Below are positions 12,449 through 27,400 of a stretch of 64,000 nt of DNA, one piece after another. The DNA is taken from positions 8,788,533-8,852,532 of the forward strand of contig NC_048542.1 in assembly GCF_902806685.2 (NCBI RefSeq), written 5' to 3'. Made by a program: the position numbers and the translations under genes. Each line of letters starts with the position of its first letter. The first letter of the stretch is position 1. This DNA is from Maniola hyperantus (lineage: Eukaryota; Arthropoda; Insecta; Lepidoptera; Nymphalidae). The notes under the pieces are model-generated. The model was not told the origin of the DNA. It saw only the letters and a list, made by a program, of their open reading frames with translations, and ran no database searches.

Positions 12449-15400
12449 CTGGAACATCAATCCCTTGTTTTCATGTGACTCGCTCTTAAACTATACATGC
12501 TTAGTATTTAAATAAAACTAAGTAACACAAAATATAAACGGCACAGGAAAATGGTATAATATTTACACACGCCCAACTTCAACTCTCTGGAAAACATTGT
12601 AAACATTTTTGAGAGTTCTTGTATACATAGTTAAAAACAAATACAACAACAAAAGTGGTAATTTATAAGATCAGCTATATATTTTAGCAACATAAGTTTG
12701 GATTCACAGGACGAGAATTTTAAACTGAGAAAGGTCTACATTAACACAGAAACATGAACGAAAAGGAGCTAATAAGAGTTTTTTCTGTCCCCGTTTTTGT
12801 CATTTGGCCGATTTTGATCAAACTTATCGAACTGCAAAATTTCCACCATTAATTTGCGCACAAATAAAAATGAAAATTTAAATAAAATTACAAAGTTGCT
12901 GGGATTTTCAGGGATCTGGCAAGTCAACTTTTTAATTTTTTACCACTTACGTTGTTTCAAATAAATATAGTGGCGGATCACGATCCAGTCAAAAATTGGG
13001 AATGTACAAAATTATCACACAATTGTAGTAATAACTGATTTAATTTTCATGCTTATAATGTCCTAAGGGTATGCAGCTAGCAAGAGAAGATCCTGATCAG
13101 CACTATAATCTTAAACGAGACTTAAATATCTTTAAGGCAAGAACTAGGAAGCCTAGACAGGTCAGGCAGGATATACTAACACAAAGCAAAATGTTTTTAA
13201 AATATACAAAAAAAAATGTATAATTTTCCCCCTGTAGTCCCGTAAGAGTAACATTTAATATCATCCAAACCGAAGATGGGAGGCGATGTGTTTAACATAC
13301 AAATTAGATTATTAATAGATGCCATGATAATCTTTTCACGTCACTTAGCTATAATCTGATTGGTCTGTTAACGGCCAAAATTAATTATCAATCTATCTTT
13401 AATCTGTCGATAAGTAACTCAGCAACTTTGTTATTAGTCAAAAAAGATCATATAATTTTTGACAATTAACAACGTTGCTAGGTAACTTATCGACAGATCA
13501 CAGATAGGATTGATTATAATTTCGATTGTAATCGCATCTCCTCTATCTCCGCTTTGGTGGATAACTTTGATAGGAGTAGATACGACAATAGCGCAACGGG
13601 TGGGGTTTGAACTGACATCCAGTCTGTTTCAGTCCCTAACCATTATTTTATTGAGGCTTAATTACTCAGCAGGTATACAAACAAATAGCCATCACACATA
13701 AATGGTCAATACTTACATCAACGTTCTTACATTTAGTCCTTAAGATATAAGTAAATAAATATAATACATAAATATCACAGTTTATATCACAGAAAAAATG
13801 TATCACAGAGCAAATTAAGGGGTGAGATGCTTTAATGTATGATTTGCTTTTATTTCCTACCTACCTCCAAATTTTTTATTTTAAGAAAGTGCTTTTATTT
13901 TTATTAGACCAACAGTCGTACGAGCATTTCTTTGACGCATAATAATTATAATATTAATTTATCTATAACTATAAAACCAAGCAAGTGTCTAGACAGTCAC
14001 AAGTAGTTGTTTAATGAGAATTATTCTGCTAATATGCGAGTATTTAACTTTTAAGATATTCCTTAACATAGAATAATTATGGTAGCCGGAGGACGTTTTT
14101 ATTTCTATGTAGCCCAGAACAAAATCTGATCACTCAGACTTGTCTGCCCTTAGACTATTTTTGTAAAGCGCGTAGCCAGAAGCTCGCGAAGGAGGTCCTG
14201 ACCTTTTCTATTTTTGCTCGCTAACATTTTTTTTTGGTTGGTGTTCATTTTACATTTTACTAACTGATACCCGCGACTTAGATCGCGTGGATTTAGGTTT
14301 TTAAACAATCCCGTGGGAACTCTTTGATTTCACGGGATGAAAGGTAGCCTATGAGACCTGGAGAGTGATCTCCAGGTCTTTAACTATACCCATCAAAAAA
14401 TCACGTCTATCCGTTGCTCCGTTGCGACGTGATTGAAGGACAAACCCACAAACAAACAAACACACTTTCGCATTTATAATATTTTATCGATTGGGCTGTA
14501 ACATTTATTATCAACACAAATTAATCATTTTGCCTTTTTAGGATTCCGTACCCGAAGGAGTATTACTAAGCCTTCACTGTCCGTTCGTCTGTCAGCGGAT
14601 TGTATCTCATAAAGCGTATTAGGTAGAGAGTTGAAATTTTCACAAAGTGTGTATTTCTATTGCCGCTATAACAACAAATCGCAAAACAAAAAAATCGCAC
14701 GATACAAAACGATCAAAAAAAAATATATTCGGAACGCCCAATAATCGCTCTGCCTATTTAATCTACGTGAATCAATAGCTTGAAGTATAGTACGAGACAA
14801 GTTGAGATGGCAATCGGGATGGGAACGCCCCACACACCCGCACAGCCCCCGCGCTAACCCGATGCGGGCGAGCGAGGGTGATATTAAAAAAATATTATAA
14901 ACATTTAAAGCATCTCAAAAATAACCTAAACCTAAAATACAGTTACCTGGACATCATTTCCTGCCAACGTGTTTAGTCTGGTATCAGTCATCCCGTGGGG
15001 CAGGTTGGTAACTATGGCCATCATCCCGTATTCTTCCAGTAGTTTGTCCTCATCGACATCTGAACCGCTCTCATACTCTATGGTCGGTTCATTTTTTATA
15101 ACAATTCGGGGCTTTTCGGAGCCGATAGCGGTGCGGACCGCGCGGCTGAAGATTCCCGGATTTGGCTGCGTGGGATCGTTATCTATACGTGAGAATACGG
15201 ATTTCTCCTTTGTTTGTATTTTACGTTGTAATATGACGCGACGGTTCGGGAATTTGGGTTTGTCTTCGTCTTTTTCTCTTTGGGGCTGTTGCAAAGGAGA
15301 AATAATGTGTTAAATTGTGTACAATAGAATTAACCACATTGTACTGTTAATTTATTAATTATTCAATCCACGATGACGCGCCCTACTCCATGACTATTTT

Positions 15401-18400
15401 ATTTTTATGGTGTTCCATTACAAATTAGCCCTTGACTGCATACTCACCTGGTGGTAAGTGTTGATGCAGTCTAAGAACCCCTACCAATACCCCTTATCGG
15501 GTTCTACACGGAATTGTGCCGGAACGCTAAATCGATTGACAGCATGGCTTTGCCGGTAGGATGGTAACTAGTCACGGCCGTAGCCTCCCACCAGACAAAC
15601 TGTCTCTATCGGTTACAGGGCAAGTGTGCTAGCGGGTGAGTTCTATCGTTAAGCACCGATAGTTTTGTGGGTACGCATACATGAAGATCAATTAGAGATT
15701 ACTACCTGTACCTCCTGGTTTCCCCACACGATAAATAGTGGGGCACGTCTTCGTAGAAATAGTCGTCCCTAAACTTAACCACATCGCAATAACATTTTTT
15801 AGGCGTCAGTGGGCCGCATCTTACGGGGGATCAAAAATCAACATCAACCCGCGTATCGCACCGCATCCCGCGTTCACCGTCTGCATTAGTGTGAGTGTTA
15901 CATCCGTGCACGTAGAACGCGTGGAACAATACCTGCGCGAGCTCGCATTCGCACCGTAGGTCAGAGACGACTATTTAATTGCCAGTTACCTAGCGATATG
16001 CTGTATGGCTATACTTGGCGCTGACTACCATATTCTTAGCTAGTTAACTTTTTAATTGAAATGATTGAAACAAATAAAATATTAAATAGGATTGAACGGA
16101 ATTGCTTACCTCTTTATTAGTAAACGTTATTTTTTCTCGTGATTTATTAGTATTTGATTTTGTGACTTCTACTTTTGGTTTGACCTAAAAATTAAAAGAT
16201 GGGTTCTACTATAAAGTTGCAGGTTATTATGAAAATATATTTTACAAGAATCGATATTCAATACTTAAAGATATTATTATCTAGATAAAGAGGCAGCTCC
16301 TGATCAATGAAATCTAATAAATAAATAATCGTAGAAACCTATTTGGTTAGTTATAACAACCATCGAAAATTTTCCGATATAATTACAGCAATTTACATAG
16401 TAATTATTGTCCAATGGACACTGCTTAGGCGCCATCTCCACGGACGACAGAATTGCGGAGAGATAATCTCGCCGTGCCACTAAATTCGATACAACTCTTA
16501 TAGACCAATCTCCACAGGGCGGTACTGTCGCCGACGACTACGACGCCGCTGACGACCTCCCTGGCGCAATGGTAAGCGCTATTGTCTTGTTAGTGGGAGA
16601 TCCAGGATTCGATTCCCGGCAGGGTTTTGAATTTTATAATTTCTAAATGTTACCACCCTACCGGCAAGGCAGTGCCGCCAAGCGATTTAGCGTTTCGGTA
16701 CGATGCCGTATAGAAACCAAAGGGGTGTGGTTTTAATAAAAAACTGCCATGCCCCTTCCAGATTAGCCCGCTTCCATCTTAGACTGCATTATCACTTACC
16801 AACAGGTGAGATTGCAGTAAATAAAATAAATACGACAAAGTAGGTCGGACTCGTTGCGATTTCCTCGTCCATGGAGATGACGCCTTAGAGCTAGCGCGCA
16901 CTACGGTCCGTACGTTTTTTTCTCGCAAAATCTGTGAACTAAAGAACTACATAGAAGCGCGCGAACTGCAGAATTAATTCCGCGCCGGATTTTAATAGAT
17001 TTAAATTCAAATTTATGAATTTTAAAACGCGCCACAGTGCACGCGCCCTCTTAGAGAGAGCGCGCACTGCGGTGCGGGGAGTTGCGGCGCGTTTTAAAAT
17101 CCGATGCGGAATTAATTCCGGAGTACGCGCACTTCTATGTAGTTCTATAGTTGGAAGATTTTGCGGAAATAAAGTACGGAAAGTTATCGTGGTGCGCGCT
17201 AGCTCTTAGTGTTAACAGTTTTTAATTTAAAAAGTTAACTTATTAGTTCCTAGCTGATACCCGCGGCTTCGTCTGAGTGGTCGTTTATTGTACATCGACA
17301 AATACAAAAATAAAATAAATAATAAAGTAAATAAACGTATTAGGTTTTTAAAACCCGTGGAAACTTTAACTTCTTCTTCCCGTGATAAAAATTTCGTGAA
17401 CATTCAGCGGTTGAGCACGACGAGACATACACTTTCGCATTTGTGATATTACTAGCTGATGCCCGGAACTTCGCCCGCGTGGATTTAGTTTTTTAAAAAT
17501 CCCGTGGGCACTCTTTGATTTTCCGGGATAAAAAGTAGCCTATGTTACTCTCCGTCCTTTCAACTATATCAAGTTGATTGGTTGCTTAGTTATGACGTGA
17601 AGGATCGACAAACAAACACACTTTCGCATTTATAATATTAGAATAGATTAGTATCAATATAAGCGGATACGTACTCGGTCAACCTTTGCTTCAACTTTGA
17701 TCGTATTTTTGTTGGACCCGCTCAGTGCAGTGCGGCTTGGCGGAGATTTTTCTGGAAAAAAGTCACCAGAACGCTAAATCAAAGTATAAAGCCTCAATAG
17801 CTCAGCGGAAGAAAAGCGGACTGAATTCCGATTTGTCGGGCCCAGATTTAAATCGGATGTTCCAGTGGCAGAACATTTTATATGAAACCTTATAAAATGT
17901 TCTGCCACTTCACTTATCGGTAGGTATCACTGTTTACTTGTCGGAAACCGATTTTGTGTCCAAATGTACTGCCACTGGAACATCAAGCGACAAACGACAA
18001 GTGGGAACGGAAAAAGGGGGAGGGAGGGAGGGGTTGCACTATTGTACTATAGTTCGGACAAAATGACTCCTCACAAGCCATTTTAACTCTATTGGTCAAC
18101 TGTCATATTATTAAACTAGCGACCCGCCCCGGCTTCGCATGGGTGCAATGTAGACACTAAGTGTCATTGCCTCGGAAACTCTCAAATGAGAGGATTTTTC
18201 TCCGACCTAATTCACATTATTTCAATTTCTCTTGGGATCTCAATTTTTTTGAGAATTAAGCTATAGCTATAAACCTTCCTCTTGAATCACTCTATTTATT
18301 GGTGAAAACCGCATTGAAATCCGTTGCGTAGTTCAAAAGATCTACGCGTTCATACATACATACATACAGACGCGGGACGCGACTTTATTTTATACTATGT

Positions 18401-21400
18401 AGAGAAGTACGAGAAAGACTAAAATCGTACTTTTGATATGAAATTTGACACAAAAAGTTTAAAATGGCGCGTGAGGAGTTAAATTTTACGCGTTATACCT
18501 ATTCCTAGCACAAGCTTTACGATTAGTTGGAATGAGAAGTTGAGTATTTATTAGTCATGATTAGTATGGCCAATATTAATTTAAAAAAAACTTAGACTAG
18601 GTCGAATTGTTTAAGCAACAAAATAGTAAAAAAAATATCAACACCTAGCCCAAACCCTAGGGCATAGAAAGCTGAAATTTTGCAGAGGTTTCTTTTTAAA
18701 AGTTAACTTATTATTAGTAATAGTAGTAGTAGTAGACACAAGGAATAAGGCCGGATTTTTCGGAATTCCAACGGGGTCAGGAGTAAAAATTTTATTTTCG
18801 TTTTATGACTGCAACGATAACTGACTGAGCAAAGCTGGGGCGGACCCGCTAGTCTAGAATATAGCTATTTTTATTACGCGTAGAATAGTTATAAATTATA
18901 ATACTATCGTAATATATACCTTTCTTTTTCCTATCCTCCGTAGGATCATGGAAGACTATCTTCTGCCTGGGTCTCTTAGCTTCAGTGTGTTTGGGCGGCA
19001 ATTTGGAGCGCAAGTCAACTTGTGTTTTCGGCGCTGGTTCTGCCCTGAAAACAACAAATAAATTAAATTATTCCATAAAAAAAAATAAGGGATGTAGTAA
19101 CAAGTATTAAAATTATCACCACCATATCATCTTACGAATCCAACAACCGACCATCAAAAAGTGTAATTTATTACCTATTTTGAATAAAATATTTGACTTT
19201 GATTTTGACTTTGACTTCCCCGGATGGGTTCAAAACTAGTCGGGCTAAAGCCGACTAAACACGTGAGTAAATCCGGGACAGATATTATATATAATGTAGT
19301 GGATATGGATTAAAATTGATTTTAGTAGACTTACTTTTTGGTTTTCTCCTTGAACCTGCCGGTATCATCATCGTCAGACAATATGTCGTCTATGTCATCC
19401 AGTATCAGATCCAGTTCGTCGTCACTGATGGTCCGCTTGTCCTCCCGCTTGGGCAATGGCGGCGTGAGGGCACGCTCGGGGGACACCTTGGCTATGCTTT
19501 CACGGGGTGGGGTTAGATTATCTGAAATAGTTGATTACTCTTATTGATATTGATAGCCTAGTAGTTAGGACGTCCGCCTTCTAATCGGAGGTCGGAGGAG
19601 GATGTAAGCTAATTCTGTACAAAATTTCATCAAAATTGGTCAAACTGTTGGGCTGTGAAAAGCTAGCAGACAGACAGAAAGACAAACAGACACACTTTCG
19701 CATTTATAATATTAGTATGGATTGATGATTCAATAGAGGCTCGTCTGAAATACATAAAATCTACATCCTCAGTTAGTTTAATAACTTCTTGCTAAGCAAA
19801 GTTAAATACAATTATTGTCTCACCCCCACAAGTAGAATTAGCCTCTACACTCTCCACTTTGATCGGAGAGCGTTCTCTCTTCCTCTCTGGTTCTACTTTT
19901 TCCGGCGTTTTCCTCGTAGTGTCTGGTTTCACTTGCTGCGGCTCTGTGATCACTGTGGTTGTCGGTTTATCTTCTTTGACTACCGGTGTTACTTCCACTG
20001 GTTTCAATGGTTTCACTGGCACTTCTTTTTCTTTTTCCTTCTCTTTTTCTCTGCAATGGAATATAACCATTTGAATTATTGTTCAAATCTCTATTCGCTC
20101 TGATATAATACATTCGACCATTAGTCGTACCATCCTTAACGAATCAATAGAGATGGTACATCGCGACACTAGTGTAAACAAAAAAAAAGAAAAGGGCCCA
20201 ACATACTACCTTGTGGTATTCTATTGTTACTACTTCAAACTATTAGAATGGATACCAAAGAGAAACGAAATGAAATAGTTTATTGGTATGAATATGGGAA
20301 GACTAGGTGTTCACAATACAGAGTTAAGCCAACATATTCAGTCAGATAACCCTGGCATACAAATTTTTTGACAAAGTAGGTAGTACTTTTTTCATAAATC
20401 TAATAGATTAGATAGGAATATGATATAAATCAATGTGTCAATGTTTAGAGGTGCAACCTCTACCGTTACTTGGCTGGCAGCTATTAGGAAAACTTCGCAG
20501 CTGCCACACAACAATATTCAAATTTGGAACGCAGTGGGGAATCCTCCTGGTCACGCACGTTACAAGATTCCACATTCCCTATCATCCGCTCGTCACGTCA
20601 ACATCTTCTACCATTGTATTATATAAAGCTCGCAAGCCTGTCTGTATTGTACATAACATATCAATTGTAAAGTGTAAAATAAACATCACTATATGTAGCT
20701 GGTTCTTCATTACATCAACCCTTCAGCTACATAATTGGTGACCCATCATTGAGGAACACATCAGCCACATTGGGTACCTGCGTCTACGGTCGAGCCTGCA
20801 CACTGCTCCCGTACATCTCCGGCGTGCAAGCAACTCAACGCAACAAGCAACGACGTGCGGCCACATTAGCTGCACCCTCTGAACGCGAAAGCTACGAGTT
20901 ACGACTGCGACTAGACATGGACGCCACAGATGGTGTCCCTCGTGGACGCAATCCAGTCAACTCGACGCGGCACGCTACGCAACCTACCCTGTCCTACATC
21001 GCTGACCACAACACAACCTCCTGAACCCGACGCGAGGTTCATACGTGCATGCCTTGTGAGTACATATCCAAGGCGCCCTGAGGAGGGATCCAGGTTTTAT
21101 AAGGACATTATTTCTTCTGTGCTGAAAAACAATTTCTAACAATAATATTTGTGACATTGCATTTTGTTTTGTGAAAATTATTTTTGAGTGACGTATTTTT
21201 TTAATTTTCAAATTCAGTGAAAAAGAACATTAACATTCCATGAACAATATAGACAATAAGTGACGTCTCATCATCTCATTTTAAAAAGGGAATTTTTTAT
21301 AGACATTTTACTTTTTTAGAACAATTTTATTTAGTTATATTGTCATGTCATAATTGCCATTGTATTTTGTAAAATTTTCCTGTCATAACAATTTAAATTT

Positions 21401-24400
21401 CAGCAATTTATAAAGAAACAGTATTACACGTATGAAGAGGACTAATCTCTCCGTTCCATGGTTCCATTCACAACAAACCCCTACGGACCATGCCACAATT
21501 CGTAAGGTTTTCAGCAAAGCTTCCTCCGTGCATTGCGGATCATCTTTTATTTCAAAGTGAAGCAGCTATTGTGGAGTGCTGTATAGCCTCCGCACACATG
21601 TTCCTGTAGTACACTGGGCAGCCTAAGACACGATGTCACTCGTTCGTAAGTCCTTCGACCTTTTCACTTTTCCAGGTTCACTGAGTTTATCGCGCTCAGA
21701 ACCTCTCTTCAGGTCTGTGTGGACGCGAGTTTGCCAAGGTTCGACGTGAAGAAGATTTGCTCATCATGCGTCTCCTCCGTCATCAACCTTTTTGCACTCC
21801 GAACGCTTCATTTATTGTAATTATTTTTTTTCCGTGTCACTTAGGCATACAGGTCCACTGCTTATTTCTCTGGTCTTAAGTACTGCCTCCCAGTCATTGT
21901 GTACACAATGACCTGAGGTATTACACCATTACCAGATACTGCTACAGAAGACTCAACATTGAGGCAACTTTCTATCCTATTTGCCTTCTCATTTTTATCA
22001 ATACATGTTCTAGTTTTAGGGTTCTTTTCCTTCATTCTTATGTATATAATACCTGCCTTACTTAATATTTCTTTTTTTTTCTGTTTCTCACTCCGTAGGG
22101 GGGTGATTTAGAGGTGCAACCTCTACCGTTACTTGGCTGGCAGCTATTAGGAAAACTTCGCAGCTGCCACACAACAATATTCAAATTTGGAACGCAGTGG
22201 GGAATCCTCCTGGTCACGCACGTTACAAGATTCCACATTCCCTATCATCCGCTCGTCACGTCAACATCTTCTACCATTGTATTATATAAAGCTCGCAAGC
22301 CTGTCTGTATTGTACATAACATATCAATTGTAAAGTGTAAAATAAACATCACTATATGTAGCTGGTTCTTCATTACATCAACCCTTCAGCTACAAATGAT
22401 ATAAATATTAGTCAAGTCGATAGTCGATAACGATTCTAAAGAGAGGGAGAGGTTAAGGAAATACTACGCATCGTCGCGTCGCCCTAACTACCTGCGTCAG
22501 AACAGCATCCCTTTATCGATAACGACTTCTGCATTCTCACAACCCTATGATCGTAATGATTTATGACTCAGTTCGCATGTTTGTAATGGTGCAACTGTAG
22601 TAAAATTTACCTCTCTTGCAAATGCTTCTGTAGTTCCACGGCGTTCTTCCTGCGCCGCACTTCCTTAGCACGCAGCACGCGCTCGCGGAGCGTCTCTTGC
22701 TCACGCACTTTACGCCTGTATTCACTCTCCTGTAAAGGACAGAAGGAACAATAATTACCTTGCATTTCCTACTAAGGTTTTTCAACCAGTTGTTATAACA
22801 GGGTTCAACTAGGTATTTAGATTTTATCAATACAGATGTTATGACATGTAAGTATTGAGATTTAGAGCACGAGGAGTTAGGAATTTAGCCAAATAGAAAT
22901 AGAAATATTTTTTGTTCACATAAACTTTTGAAAGTGCTTTTAAATCGTCAAAAAAAGAATCAATTTCTAATAAGTTTACTGCTGTACAAGATGTATTATT
23001 TTACATATTTTATAGTCATTGCAAAATACGTTTTATGTGGAAGTTGCCTCAAACAAATATTTGTGTTTCTTGTTTCTGAAACCATTGTCAGAATAAGAAT
23101 TTACCTCGTCACTCTGCGGGCGAGGGCGTCTTTCGGGGCTGCGGCGCGGAGGAGACGGCGATCGCATGCTGTAAACAAAACATCATGATCAAACTCCTCT
23201 TAAGAGCAACTACGCACGGTCGACTAGTCGCTTGGCAACTCAGTCGACAGCGAACGTTAGAATCTCTTATTTATATGGAAGTCACCGTGTGCATGCGTAC
23301 GGAGTTGCGGCGACTTCGTGCACATAGGAACGGCGGCTTCCATAAAAATTACAGATTCTAACGGTCGCCGTCGGCGTCGACCGTGCGTAATAGGTCTGGA
23401 AACACCACCACAGACGAATTAACGACCAGCTGATTAGTTCCGGAAACCCTGCATCAAAAATTATTAGCCCAAACCATTGCGTCTAGTAAGCTGTATGATA
23501 TATAGTGTATTAATAATATGTATTTTATATTCTTATTATATGGTTTAGTTTATTTAGCTATTGGTATTTAGGTTTATTTTACACCACCTCCCATTGTCCA
23601 TTTGTTCGTTTTCTCCCTAGCGTTAAGGTTGTCTGGAAGAAATCGCTATTTACCGATAACACCGCCTTTTTGTACCTACTTATTAAGATTTCTTTTTGTA
23701 ACCTGTCATTTGTGTTTCTGTGGTGCAATAAAGTATATACATACATACATACACACATATGATTTAGACGAGAGGGATAATTCAGTATTTTTAGAAATTC
23801 CCACGGGATAGGGAAAAAAGAAAAAGAATGACTTTAAATGGTTAACGCTCACTGGCTCTATCATTTGTATGGGATTTAGTTACAGAGAAAGCGCTACATT
23901 AACTTCATTCCGTGGATACGGTATAGTGATTACTGAGATGTTCAAAATGCTTACCGTCTCCTCAGGCCAGCCCTGTTGGCGTTAATGAACTCCTCCTGCC
24001 TCCGCAGCAAGTCCTCGTCCTCACTGCGACGGCGGGGGGGCGGGGGTCCGCGGGCCAGATCATTTTCTATTTCGATTGTTGTATTCTCTATATACCTGTG
24101 GAGTACAATCGTAGCCTTTATTACTGACTAGCTGATGCCCGCGACTTCGCACGCGTGGTATTAGGTTTTTAAAAATCCCGTGGGAACTCTTGATTTTCCG
24201 GGATAAAAGTAGTTTATGTCACTCCCCGGTCTTCTATACCAATAAACAAAATCACGTCAATCCGTTGCACCGTTGGGACGTGATTGAAGGATAAACTAAC
24301 AAACCAATAAACCAACAAACCAACAAAAAAACACACTTTCGCATTTACATACAGGGTACAGATATAAATATAGAGGGTAGCTTTTTGCAATAATGTATGA

Positions 24401-27400
24401 AGCAGAAACGTGGACAGCTGTTGGCCTCGTCCACAAATTAAAAGTAGCTCAGCGCGCTATGGAACACTATCTTGGTTATCACGGGAAAAAATCTGAAACA
24501 AGGAAATTCGCAGAAGAACAAAAGCGACCGACAGTTCATAGGATAAGCAAGCTGAAGTGACAATGGCCAGGTTATGTCTGTCGCAGAACCGACGGCCGAT
24601 GGGGCAGACGTGTAGACCGTGTACCGGTAAGCGTAATGTAGGGCGACCTCAAACCCGCTGGACCGATGACCTGAAGAAGGTGTTCGGGAGCGAGTGAATG
24701 AGATAGGCCTATGTCCAGCTGTTGACGCATACAGCCTGATGGATTGAATCGAGTGTCGCATGACATATTCGAACCAATCAAGATCTTGTTGCAATTTACT
24801 TAAAAAGTAATAAATCTAAAAGTACCTCTGGGGGGAGCGTCTTGCAATTTTCCTCCCGGCAGCTCTCGCTAAAGCGTTTCTTTGTTCGGCGATAAATCTT
24901 TCGGCGGCGTCATCTATGTCCTTTATTGGGCCTGGTACAATACAGTTTCAAGGTTATAATGGGGTTGTACATGACCATGAGCTTTGTATTCCTAAAGTAA
25001 ATGCATCCCATACACACACTAGCATATCTACAAGGCTTAGGTAATTGAAAATGTAACTAATCTTTAAGCTATAGAGTAAAATTAAAATAGACCAGAATTG
25101 ACACAAAAGAGATAGTTTAAACTGATAAAAAGTAACGAAAACTTATTATTATAAAGATTATATAATTATATATATTTTAGAACATAAAAAAGAGAAAAGC
25201 GTGCATAATTTACTGTCTACTCTATGTGTCACCAACAATGTATATGAATTATGCATTGTATGTTATGTCTAGTTATTCTATAAAATACTCCAAGTTTTAG
25301 TCACAAGTTAGATATAAAAAAATTAAATTGAATATTTTTTATTCCAGATATATTCATGTGGCAAAAATTTATTAATTTCCGGAAACGTCAAACCACATAT
25401 TGGCGCCGATTATGTTGTCTTTTTCTAAACTAAATTTAGAGTATGTGTATCCTTTTCTTTTTAATAGGTATTGCTAAAAAAAAGAAGAAAAAGATGTTTA
25501 TGTTCCAAACTGTAAACTTAAAAAAGGACATGACATGAGTTTAACATTTATTTTAAAGACTTTTTAGTGCACTCTACAAATTTAAACAATAAGCTCGCGA
25601 CTGGCAGCTCAAGTCACGAGGTTTGCCAGCTCTAAATTAAATTTAAAATTATGTAACTGTGTCTGTCCTTTTCCTATACATTGGTAAGAAGAGGATGCGA
25701 ATGCTCTAAAATTTAGTTGTGCACAGAATCAGTATCACTATCACAAGCGTAAGATAAAACTAGCCACTTTATGCCTTGTCACCTGCATGACACAAATAGA
25801 ATAATGCTTCTTTGTGGGCAATCATGGTATAGGGCGCGCAAAACAAGTAGTCCACTCTGAAGTTGCAACATGGCGGTTTGGGCAGATCATAAACTAAGGA
25901 TTAAATACACAAGCCCAGCTATGATGTTTTCGTACAATGCGCAGTCACACGCCTCCTGTTCATATTAGACTACTTCTTTTGAGCGCTCTATATCAAAATT
26001 TATCGACATGCTAATGTGATCTTACGGTATTTCTAGGCATGAACAAAAATGACAGATTTCACACATTGTGGGTTTCATAACATAGTAATCTATAAAGGCT
26101 TGGCCAGATTATGTAACATGGTGTAAGCCATGTTTTACATGTTATATAGCCTGGACGCACCGTAACTCAAGTTACCGAATTTGGTCTCCAGCGTAGGACT
26201 AAGGGGCGGAGTCTTTTGTATTCTTGTCGGAATGTATGCGGGGAACCCTACAATATTAAACAAATATGTATCTCACTAGCTTTTACCCACGACTTATATT
26301 ACAAATTGTGTTGAAATGATTTTATTTTCGAGGCAATCATATGACAGTATTGAGATATGTCGTGGTGCGACAGGCGATCTATCGCCTGTAGCAATAACGC
26401 ACTATATTGTAAAACAGTAACATGTAGCTGTGATAGCCTAGTAGTTAGGACGTCCGCCTTCTAATCGGAGGTCGGGGGTTCGATCCCGGGCACGGACCTC
26501 TCACTTTTCAGAGTTATGTGCGTTTTAAGTAATTAAACATCACTTGCTTTAACGGTGAAGGAAAACATCGTGGGGAAACCTGCATGCCTGCGAGTTCTCC
26601 ATAATGTTCTCAAAGGTGTGTGAAGTCTACCAATCCGCACATGGCCAGCTTGGTAGACTATGACCAAAACCCTTCTCACTCTGCTCTGTAGTGAGCCGGC
26701 GAAGGGTTGATCATAATGATGATGATGATGATGAACATGTTTGTAACTTTAGATGTCTCCTCAGGAGGCCTTTATAACGATTCTATGAGTAGATGACGCC
26801 CACGACTTCGTCCGTGGATTTAAGGATTTTTAAATTCCGTGGGAACTCTTTGATTTTCCAGGATAAAAAACTGCCTTTGTCCGTGGCCGGGATGAAAGCT
26901 ATCTCTGCACCAAATAGGTGATGCATGTGGCTTTGTCCGCGTGGATTTAGGTTTTTTAAAAACCCGTGGAAGCTCTTTTCCGTACGAAAAGTAGCCTATG
27001 TCTTTACCCAGGATGCAAGCTGTCTTTGTTGTAACAAATTTCATCAAAATAGATTAAACAAATGGGCCATGAAATCGTAGCAAACAGCCAGACATACACA
27101 CACTTTCATTTATAATATTAGTAGTAGTTTTGAATAATCATAAAATTAACCAGTTTAATTAGTACAAACTATTTAATTTTAAAGTAATGCCACTTCACTC
27201 ATGAAATACCAGTCAGTACCCGCTCCTGCATGTATTTTAATGAATTAATTATATTAAAATGATTTTCATAAATCGGTTTTGTACAATAATGCAGATAGAT
27301 TGATTAAATTAAACTATCTGGACTATATTTGACTAGCCAAGTTACCAATTAGGTATTATTTACCTTTCTTTGAATTTAATTTTATTCTGTGTGCGCAAAA

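Noticed and set aside
19789..20103. Open frame of 104 codons on plus, rich in Phe
   Set aside because: Antisense shadow of RBM33-like exon 19824-20050 (Glu/Lys codons read backwards give Phe/Leu/Ser).
20749..21024. 91-codon frame inside the LTR element
   Set aside because: No gag or pol motif was recognised. It could be a remnant of a gag start but cannot be supported.
26428..26500. tRNA-like A and B boxes
   Set aside because: Part of a SINE head with body and (GAT)n tail; it does not form a full tRNA gene with its own end.
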